NCBI GenBank assembly: GCA_028571685.1
Contig: CM053164.1
Coordinates: forward strand, 42,396,501-42,460,500
Reading direction: 5' to 3'
From: Heterohyrax brucei
Taxonomy: Eukaryota; Chordata; Mammalia; Hyracoidea; Procaviidae
Length of the DNA stretch: 64,000 bases
The notes beneath the pieces are model-generated. The model saw only the letters and a list, made by a program, of their open reading frames with translations, had not been told where the DNA came from and did not search any database. The position numbers and the translations under genes are program-made. This document shows, one piece after another, positions 56,201-64,000 of this stretch. Each line of letters starts with the position of its first letter. Position 1 is the first letter of the stretch.

Positions 56201-56950
56201 GCTCATCCAAAGATTTAATCAAAAGAGTTAAAAGGCCACCTACAGAATGGGAAAAAATATTTGGCAATTACATGTTGGACCAACATCTGATCTCCATAAT
56301 CTACAAGGTACTGCAAGATATCAACAAGAAAAGGTAAATAACCCAAGTAAGTGATGGACAAAGGAGATGAGCAGACGCTTCACCAAAGAAGATGTCCAGA
56401 CAGTCAAAGGACACACGAGGAAATCCTCATGATCATTAGCTATCAGAGAAATCCAAATCAAAACTGTAATGAGACCATCTCACCCCAACAAGGCTGGCCA
56501 TAATCCAAAAAAAAAAACAAGACAGCAAATGCTGGAGAGGCTGTGGAGAGATCGGAACCCTCCTACACTGCTGGTGGGAATGCAAAATGGTATAACCTCT
56601 TTAGAAAGCAATTTATTGCTTCTTTAAAAAGCTAGAGGTAGATATATCATTCAATCCAGTAATCCCACTGCTTGGAATATATCCTGTAGAAACAAAGGCT
56701 GTCACATGAACAGATACATGCATACGAATGTTTATTGCATTACAGTGTACAACAGCAAAAAAGATGGAATCTACCTAGATGAATGGATAAACAGACTATG
56801 GTACATATACTCAGTGGAAAACTAAGTAATTGTAAAGAACAATGATGATTTTAGGAAGCATCTCATAACCTGGTTTCAATTGGAAGACACCATGTTGAGT
56901 GAAATCAGTCAGCGGCAAAAGGAGAAATGTTGTATGAGACTCCTACTATA
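53299..56950 (+). pseudogene. LINE-1 ORF2, broken
   Basis: Start at 53299 (MTTLNTYLSIITLDVNRL), matching the ORF2 endonuclease N-terminus. The endonuclease continues with stops to about 53990, the linker at 54160-54420, RT at 54456-54722 and 55085-55336 ([23 protein letters not shown]), and a FADD motif at about 55346. Later blocks lie at 55459-55698 and 55671-55970, then the Cys-rich C-terminus to about 56950. Several frameshifts; not functional. Confidence 0.85.
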
Positions 56951-57905
56951 AGGACTTAAAAATAGACTTACATACAGAAGAGAAGAGTCTTTGATTGCTA
57001 TAAGGGTGGGGATGGAGGGATAGGTTTGGTCATAGATTAGATAGTTGATAGACATTTGGTTGGGTGAAAGCAGTGACAGCACACAGTGGAAAACAGATCA
57101 ATTTAACTGGAGTTCACCGTAAACTGAAAACTCATTTAATCTCAAACCAGTATTGAAAGGATAGTGTAGCAGGGCAGGGTCTGGGAACCATGCTTTCGTT
57201 GGACATTGAGGCCAGTTGCCGTAACTAGCCTATTGCTAAGAGAGGCTTCCTCACTTCATATTGGTGAGTGGTGTCTGCGATCTTAAAAGCAGTAAGCTGC
57301 TATCTGAGGTACATCAAATGATCCCAACTCATTCAGAACAGATGATCACTAAGAACAGCAAAGACACGAGATAAAAAGGGCTCAGGAGACAGAAGAACCC
57401 ATGTGAATGGGAGACTGTATCAACATGTGACCAGAAGAACCAGATGATGCCCAGCCACCACCAAAGACAGCCATGATGGGGCACACAATGTTGAACCCCT
57501 GGTGAACACGAGAAAAAGAGGGGTACAACTCAAAAACTCTACTAAAAGACCACAACTGATGATCTGACGGCCTGGAGGATCCTCTAGGAGCATGGCCCCT
57601 AGACCTGCTGCTGCTATTGTCCAGAAAACACTACTGAGGTGAACTCTTTGCACAAAAATGGACTGAACTGGGGGACAAAATGTGACCATATGGTGTGTGT
57701 ACCTTATGGTTCTATCCATTTATAAGATGCTATCCTACTGGTCTCTTTCTAGGTGGAAGAGAAGAGGGTGGAGAGGAGGTGACAGGAGGTTGTTAAGAGG
57801 ATACGACAAGTACAGAATGAAAATGAGTGTGCTGTCACCAGGCAAGGAGAGCAGGAGCTGCAGATAGGCGGGCATTCAAAATTAATTTAGATTGTATACT
57901 TTTAC

Positions 57906-58026
57906 TTAATCACAAGAAGAACCCAACATGCCACCAAAATCACCATCAAATACACAAAATTCATTTTAAATAACGAGCAAGGCTATGCTGGAATATCTCC
58001 AGTGAGAAGAAGCCCTCATCTTTATC
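57906..58026. other. Short unassigned stretch
   Basis: Nothing recognised between the L1 3' end and the next MITE. Confidence 0.4.
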
Positions 58027-58205
58027 AAGCGGCCCAAGTCTGGTTGTGTATCAGGGCTACCATGGATGCTTTCAAAAAACAGACATTTCAGGGTGTTACC
58101 CCAGACCTACTAACCAGACCTCTTAGATGTGGAGCTAGGAATCTGCTTTCCTATTTAACACTCCTCAGGCAGCCCATCTATAGAACCACATTTGAGCACT
58201 GTTGG
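58027..58205. mobile_element. hAT-Charlie type MITE
   Basis: Block ccccagacctactaaccaga..tctta with flanking atcagggctacc and a far arm ..accacatttgagcact fits the group with the tttgagaaccactg end. Diverged. Confidence 0.5.
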
Positions 58206-58904
58206 TTTAATATCCACCTTCTCTGAGGTCAGACCAAGCAGCCACTTAGATAGAGAACAAAAGCAAGAGGTAAGTGATTTGGTGGCCCAGGTAGCTCGGG
58301 AAAGGGGAACCGGTTGGGGACTTGAGTAGCCAGAGGGGAGCTAGGGATCAGAAGAGTGGGCACTAAAACAAGGGAGCCAGACAGATGAAAAGGGAGCTGC
58401 TCAGAAGCAGCTGAAAAGACTTTGGGGGCCCAAACTCTATGGAAGAACAGGTCTTTGTGGTACATGGTCTTCCTGGCCCCATTATTTTGCTACCTTTTCA
58501 CACCTTGTTTTGAAAGTATGCTACTTTATATTTTAATGTATCTTTTAGAAGCTGCTTTCAATCCTGCCTGAAACAAGGAGAGAAGAGTAAGTGAAAGAAC
58601 AACCCCCCAATCCTCAGATGCTTAGTGGCACCCTGAATTTAATGTTCTGAGATTTGTTGAACAAGACCATATGCACTGTGGCCTTTTCTCTGTGACTGTA
58701 TAGACTTTGATCATGTTCCTCCTGGCTTTCCCCAGGGGTCAGGCACGATTCACCACCTTCCACTACAGCAGCTAACCTGGCCACGCTTGCTGAGTTGAAA
58801 CCCATCAGGCCTGGGAAGAAGACAGCTGGTTATCCAGTGCATCTGGCCTGCCACAAAAGGAGCCTGGTGGCAGGGAGGGAGAGGAATGTAGAATGAAAGA
58901 AGTT
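58206..58904. other. Unassigned DNA
   Basis: No gene or named repeat seen. Confidence 0.45.
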
Positions 58905-59090
58905 ACTCTGAGTGTTGTCTGAGCCCTACATGCATCTAAATCTCCCACAATACTTGTTGTAAATGCAGATTTGGGGGTCCAGTGAAGATCTGCTGAATCA
59001 GAATTTAAAGGAGAGGGCCTGAGTGCCTCGATATTTAACATGCTCCCCAAGGAAATCCTATGCCTGGTGAAGTCTGAAAACTACTCAGCT
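58905..59090. mobile_element. hAT-Charlie type MITE
   Basis: The centre tgctgaatcagaatttaaag and arm ..tgaaaactactc fit the same group as 50132-50337. Diverged. Confidence 0.55.
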
Positions 59091-59227
59091 AAATCGTAAG
59101 CTCCTTGAAGTCCATGTCCTCCCCGACTGTGTGCCTCCCTCCACATCCAGTGCTGCTGCCATCAAGCTTCTGCTCAGAGAATTCTTAGACTCACCTATAG
59201 AACTGAGAGGAAACTTGGAGTCTTTGA

Positions 59228-59385
59228 GGGAGCCCAGTGTTTCTCAAACAGAACACCTGGGACTCCGGTTAAAATGCAAACTCAGATTCAGTAGACCTAG
59301 TGTAGGGACTATGATTCTGCATTTTTCTCAAGTCTTGTGGAACTGCTGATGCTGCTGGTACAGGCACCATACTTTAAGATCACCT
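59228..59385. mobile_element. hAT-Charlie type MITE
   Basis: Begins cagtgtttctcaaac, has attcagtagacctagtg and gctgatgctgctggtac blocks, and ends in a decayed arm before the next MITE. Confidence 0.7.
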
Positions 59386-59570
59386 GTTTTTGTGAAGGGT
59401 CAGGTGGTAAATATTTTTCACTTTGTGGATCCTATGATTTCTGTTGCAACTGCCATTATAGTGAAATTGGCTGTAGACAACATGCAAATAAACGGGCATG
59501 CCTGTGTACCAGTGAAACTTGATTTGCAAAACTGGCAGGTTGTCAGATTGACTGGAAGCACGCTTTACTG
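59386..59570 (+). mobile_element. hAT-type MITE of another family (MER58/MER20-like)
   Basis: The blocks ggtggtaaatatttttcac, tgtagacaacatgcaaat and gaaacttgatttgcaaaact match a common ancient MITE. The terminal repeats are partly lost. The family name is uncertain. Confidence 0.6.
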
Positions 59571-60489
59571 ACTCCTGGGCTGGTTCATCTATGTTGGTCA
59601 TTGAACAATTGATACACAGTTCTTGTATGATAGGATCCCTTCCCTATTTTCCAACATCCACAGAACTGGGTCCAAATTAGCCAGACGAAAATCAACATAC
59701 ACTGTGCAAAGTCTTCCTGTTTGCTGGCATCCACGTCATCAATCTGTCTTCCATGCTATTCCATTTCCACCTCCTTCCTACCTGTACAACAGATGCTCTC
59801 AACCCATCTTCACCCTCACAAAGTCCCACAGAAATGCCAGTGATTATCACTCTCTTTTTCCCAGCAGCCACAGCAGAGAGGAGGATGGATGAAGCAGTGC
59901 CACTGTAGGGTGCACACCTGTTGGGGGATGGCAGGACAGGACCAGGGCAGGGAGCAGATTTCTCTGAACCATTGGGGTTTGTATGTTCCATTGCGGAGGA
60001 ACAGACAGGCATGTCTGATACAGAGCAGAAAGCCAGACCTCCTTCAGCTCCTCGATTCCGTGCAAGACACTGTCTTCAATTCCCTCCCTAGAGGCCACCA
60101 CAGACCTAGGAGAACAGACACGAGATCAGTGACACTGGCTGAACAGCAGAAGCCTCTGGTTTGTTAGAACAGGCTGCATTGAGAGAAGGGAAATCTATTG
60201 TTGACTGAGCACTCACTGCTCGCTGGACACTGTAGATGCTCTGAAAGACTAAAAACTCAGGCGGTATGAGGTCTGCCAGTCAGGCAGTGTAAGTGTGTGA
60301 AGTGTGGCCAAGTGCAAGACAATAGGGGACCAAGACAGCTGGACACAATCTGTGTCCAAAGACATTCAAATTTAATTTTTAAAAAGAACTTTGGATATTC
60401 TGGCCAAATAAAATATTCACAGGGCAACTTTTCTTAACCTGTCACCCCATGCAACCAGGTAAGTTTAAAGAAGTTTTGTCCTCAACTGT
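59571..60489. other. Unassigned DNA
   Basis: Possible MIR-like wording near 60196-60250 (gactgagcactcac..ctggacactg). Otherwise nothing supported; overlapping frames on both strands at 59620-60170 have no domains. Confidence 0.45.
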
Positions 60490-61128
60490 TTTTTTTTTTA
60501 ATGATTGAGTGAAAATGTCCATTCCCATGTAAATTTGCATGTCCACTTATGTGCAGCTCCCCCTGCTCTCCCTGCCCGGCTACAGCACACGCCTCCTCTC
60601 TGCCCCATACGTGCCATATCCTAACAGTCTCCTATTGCCCCCTTTCCTCCCTCTCTCCCACCTCTAGTAAGAGGTCAGCAGGACAACATCTTATAGATGC
60701 ATAGAACCATAAAGTGCACACATGATACAGTCACTCTGTGTCGCAAGTCGAACCCATTCCTGACTGAAATGTTGACCTCCATTACAATTTATAGTCAGGA
60801 GCAGCATCAGGGTCAGGGGCCATGCTGCCAGGGGAACCTTGAAGCCCCTGGACCATCAACTGCAATCTTTTGGTGGAGATCTCAAGGTGCACTCCTTTTT
60901 ATTCTTGTGTTGCCAGTGAGACTCAACTTTGCAAGCTCCATCACGGCTGTCACTGGTGGTGGCCAGGTACCATCTGGTTCTTCCAGTCACATGTCTATGT
61001 AGTCACCCATTCACATGGGTCTCTCTGTCTTCTGGGTTCTCTTTCCCTTATGTCATTTTGGTCCTTGGTGATCATCCATTCCTGCTGAGTTGGGACCATT
61101 TGGTGTACCTTGGATGGCAGCTGTCCTA
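60490..61128 (-). mobile_element. 5'-truncated LINE-1 3'UTR
   Basis: A T-run at 60490-60500 leads into the same 3'UTR as 42479-43018 (gattgagtgaaaatg, aggtcagcaggacaacatc, catctggttcttcc). Flanks tgtcctcaa and tgtcctaag may be the TSD. No ORF2 sequence. Confidence 0.85.
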
Positions 61129-61711
61129 AGCTTTTTAATCAGCTGGTTAAAGGACACCTGTCAGGGAGGAGAGAATGTGAAGAAGTACAGACAGTGAAAT
61201 AACAAATTGTCTTGGACTTTTATCCCCTAGATGGCAGAAGCTGTATGATTCTCATAGACCGGTGCTTAACCCAGCACTGCCATTTACAGCTGCAGTTTTC
61301 AGATGATTCATCCAGTAGCATGTAGAGACATTGGCAACAGACTGGGAGGGCTCAGGTGGACTCAGAAAAAAGGGACTTTATGGTGAGAAGTCTAGTGTGG
61401 GGTCCACACAGGAGCTTAGTGATGATGAGCTTTGTGGTCCTTGGGGTCACCCTGAGAGTGAAAAGAAAGGGAAACTGGGCATCTGGATATTCACTGACAT
61501 GAGGAAAGACATTCGGCCAGATGTACCCCCTCTGCTCAGCATCAGTAGATCCCCCTCAGGCTCCTGAGGAAGGAAAAATGTCAAGTTTGCCTGGGCTCAG
61601 CTAAGGCTCAGAGAGGCAGCTTCTTTTCTTTCTCAGTAACAGAGTGGGAGCCAAGGAAAGTCCTTACCCTTCCTTTCACAGTGAAATTGAATGGCTAACG
61701 CAGAACACCAA
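61129..61711. other. Unassigned DNA
   Basis: No gene or named repeat seen. Confidence 0.45.
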
Positions 61712-61980
61712 GCAGAGTGGTGTAGCAAGGAGAACACTGGATATGAGAGAGAAAAAAAAAACTTCAGTCTGACTTCCATCTTTGGTTTATATATGTATTC
61801 AAATGCTTAATTATTCCACTAAAGACTGCAAAGAGCTTTGTCATCTAAGCAAAATAAACAATAAAAGCAGCATCACCTAGCAATTCTTAACTGGGTATAT
61901 TTGGGCAAATTTCTGAATTCTATGTCTTCGCAGGCTGTTGTGAGGGTTATGGGTGTGAAAGTTCATTGTAGACTCTAAAG
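61712..61980 (+). mobile_element. MIR element, diverged
   Basis: Head gtggtgtagcaaggagaaca and later core tttgggcaaatttctg followed by gttgtgagggttatg fit MIR order. About 100 bp of unrelated or diverged sequence lies between. Confidence 0.6.
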
Positions 61981-61989
61981 CATTATGCA

Positions 61990-62306
61990 GGCGGTTTTGT
62001 TAGGTACCAACGAGTCAGTTCCAACTCACAGCGAGCCCCTAAAACACTGCCAGGTCCTGTGCCATGTTCACAGTTGTTGTTATACCTGAGCCTGTTGTTG
62101 CAGCCACTGTGTTTGTCCATCTCATTGAGGGTCTTCCTCTTTTTCACCAGCCTGTACTCTACCAAACATGAAGCCCTTGTCTGGATACTGCTTCCTTCTG
62201 ATAACATGTGCCAAGTATGTGAGAAAAAGTCTCACTTTCCCTGTTTATTCTAAGGAACATTCTGGTTGTACTTCCTTCAAGACAGATTCATTCATTCCTC
62301 TTATGA
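61990..62306 (-). mobile_element. RTE/BovB-type LINE 3' end
   Basis: Plus strand ttttgttaggtaccaacgag..aacactgccaggtcctgtgcc matches the 3' end of the RTE at 40028. It ends within the C-terminal coding part (..aagacagattcattcattcc), so it is 5'-truncated. Confidence 0.85.
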
Positions 62307-63604
62307 TTATCAATGAAGTGACAAGGGAGAAAATGGGACTGGGTTTTACAAAAATTAGAAATAGAAACTAAGAAAGGAGAAGGAATAGAAGCATAAACTA
62401 AAATTTATGCAGGGAGCAGATGGAATGTTAGTACCTTTAACAGTTCTTGAATTTTCCCAGCCACTTGTACCATGGTGGTCAGAATTAACTCACTGTAGAG
62501 TCACCAAAAGGAAGAGAATCAGAAATCAAGAAGAAGAGGACAGTGGATTTGGGGAGGGTTCTCAGGGTTTCCAAATCAGAAGTCATGATTTGAGAGCATG
62601 GGTTGGGGTTGGCATTTTTATTGGCAGTGTCCAGGGAATAGAGTCTGGGTCACCTGGTACATGGGCATGGTTTGCCCCTCCTCTTGGAGAGCTCAGCTTC
62701 ACAGTGTTCCAGGAGGTGAACAGTTTTCTGGGCATCTCGTTTGTCTCGATCCTAGGTGAGTGGGTTCTACTTCTCTGTGACTGAAAGGGCTGCCTCATAT
62801 CCACACAACTAGAAGTGAAATGGGAAATACGACAGCAGCAGGAAGCCAAAGCTTTAGTCATGCCTGCTGAAATGGAGTGTGGGAGCTGCAACAGGCACCA
62901 TGTTTGGACTCCTCACCCCCCTTAACCCTGCACACACACTCCAGGGACTTAACCTACACATGATACTTGGCCCATTGGGAAAGAAGATAGGAAAGGAGGG
63001 ACAGAAACCCAGGGGAGGAAGGAATTCTGGATAAAAAATGATTCTAGGAATTATGGCAGAAGGCTAACATGAGAAAGGGGTTTCACCTCCCAATTACCAG
63101 GCTCTGGGATCTCAATGACATTGTTGAAACAGTTTTGTGTCTGGCATGGTTCCACACTGTGCCCATCTGGTCTGACTCTTCAGTCACACAAGCGTCTCTT
63201 ATCACACACCTTGTCTACTTTCAGCTGTCAGGGCCTAATTTGAGCCCCAGTGATGATTAACCCAAGTACTCTGCCCTCCCTCAGCACCACCCCGTGTCTA
63301 GGACAACAAGAATCCCTGGGTAAGAGTGTGCTGGTACAAGGACATCCTAGGAGGCTAGAGATCAGGGTCCTCAAGGTCAGCAGAGATCGGAGGCCTGGGC
63401 CATGGCTCGATCTCATGCTCAGCACATGCATGCACCTTGCCTTACTTGACCAGTATTACTCTCTCCTCTCAAAAATGAAGGCACCAGAAGCTCAGAGTCC
63501 CAGGTGCGCAGGCACTGAACCAGGTATTACACGGTGGAAAAATTGTACAGAAGTAGACATACTGCAGCAAGGATTATAAGCTGAGATATCTGCACCCAGT
63601 ACAA
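62307..63604. other. Unassigned DNA
   Basis: A 125-codon plus frame (62407-62784) overlaps a 102-codon minus frame, and neither shows a known domain. A cctaggtgagt near 62750 resembles a splice donor but has no supporting exon evidence. Confidence 0.4.
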
Positions 63605-63790
63605 CATTAACCAATGTTTATTTACACTGAGCAAAAAGCACTTTTCACATAAAATATATAATTGGTTATGTCAACACTAGGAAGTAGATATTACTACTGT
63701 CATTATTCACATAGTAAAACAGACTTAGAAAATCTGAGTTGGCTGCTAAAGATTATGGAAAACTGGAACTCACATCCAGCCCAGATCCAT
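63605..63790 (-). mobile_element. MIR element, diverged
   Basis: The order attactactgtcattattca, aaaacagacttag and aactggaactcaca..cagatcc matches the MIR core in reverse. Confidence 0.55.
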
Positions 63791-63871
63791 GATCAGCAAA
63801 GCAGGAAATAATTTAAGTGGTCATTGAATAAAGTAACTAAAAATTGGTACAAATGAGTAACAGTCACAAAG

Positions 63872-63925
63872 TTCATATGAGTTGGAATTGATTCAATGAC
63901 AGCAGGCTTATTTTTTTGGTTTATT
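63872..63925 (+). mobile_element. AfroSINE/RTE 3' tail remnant
   Basis: The run catatgagttggaattgatt..caatgacagcagg matches the SINE tail, followed by a T-rich stretch. No body precedes it. Confidence 0.5.
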
Positions 63926-63929
63926 CACA

Positions 63930-64000
63930 TAGTGTAAAATTTAATCCTCACAACAGCCCTATGAGGTTCCGTACTTAACGCTCTAACATACAGATGGGAA
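63930..64000 (-). mobile_element. MIR element, cut by the window end
   Basis: The run tttaatcctcacaacagccctatgagg is the well-known MIR 3' core in reverse; cagatgggaa follows at the edge. Confidence 0.75.

Larger units (their letters stand above)
50938..57905 (+). mobile_element. Plus-strand LINE-1 with 5'UTR, ORF1, ORF2 and 3'UTR
   Basis: Starts ggaggtggagccaagatggc, the usual mammalian L1 5' end. The 5'UTR runs to 51998, ORF1 51999-52832, ORF2 from about 53299 to about 56950, 3'UTR to 57905. All regions are in order with no large insert, though frames are broken. There is no long A-tail at the 3' end and I did not find a clear TSD. It is the best guide to element order for the other L1 copies here. 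Confidence 0.88.

Noticed and set aside
50938-57905. Active full-length LINE-1
   Set aside because: All parts are in order, but ORF1 has an early stop and ORF2 several frameshifts.
62743-62765. Splice donor at the end of a 62407-62784 exon
   Set aside because: A lone cctaggtgagt motif occurs by chance, with no acceptor, conserved protein or neighbouring exon.

Overview
The window is mammalian nuclear DNA, AT-leaning and almost gene-free, built largely from transposable elements layered inside one another. The lineage reads as Afrotheria (elephant, hyrax, sea cow and relatives). Several tRNA-derived SINEs have the AfroSINE head and tail, and there are three copies of an RTE/BovB-type LINE whose 3' tail is shared with that SINE. 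I cannot separate elephant from other afrotherians by eye. No host protein-coding gene could be supported. Nearly all long open frames are LINE-1 ORF1/ORF2, RTE or retroviral remnants, or chance frames over them.

Layout. 1-2390: a 24-bp minisatellite at the left edge, a hAT-type MITE, otherwise unassigned DNA. 2395-6240 plus 24487-24810: a decayed endogenous retrovirus on the minus strand, with two LTR-like copies and an env remnant. 6252-24474: an old minus-strand L1 that split this env. It was later invaded by a solo LTR (7352-7889), a full-length-type L1 (10015-15971), a 3'-truncated L1 (16201-19393) and a MaLR element (19543-21143). 25361: an AfroSINE. 25760-38420: a plus-strand L1 with a tandem-monomer promoter. 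It was split by a minus-strand L1 (28909-34419), which was split by a MaLR LTR (29083-32610), which was in turn split by a near-complete RTE (29150-32220). 38421-40027: a truncated MaLR LTR and unassigned DNA. 40028-45967: a minus-strand RTE carrying a fold-back mariner derivative (40452-40998) and an L1 derivative without ORFs (42050-44991), which itself holds a class II solo LTR (43019-43772). 45968-46083: a 5S rRNA pseudogene. 46202-50850: SINEs, MaLR LTRs, a hAT MITE and an L1 tail. 50938-57905: a plus-strand L1 with recognisable 5'UTR, ORF1, ORF2 and 3'UTR. 58027-64000: hAT MITEs, L1 and RTE 3' ends, MIR fragments and unassigned DNA.

How the parts relate. L1 endonuclease and reverse transcriptase most likely drove most nesting, because several L1 insertions have readable target-site duplications (TSDs). 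The RTE is the plausible partner for AfroSINE because their 3' tails match. ERV, MaLR and DNA-transposon copies were added at different times, and who interrupts whom gives a relative chronology. The least ordinary items are a 17-nt SINE-tail insertion with a 10-bp duplication, a 3'-truncated L1 with a perfect 13-bp TSD, an L1 lacking both ORFs, a mariner with two inverted 3' ends, and tandem-monomer L1 promoters. All calls come from reading the sequence; family names rest on recognition, not on a database search.
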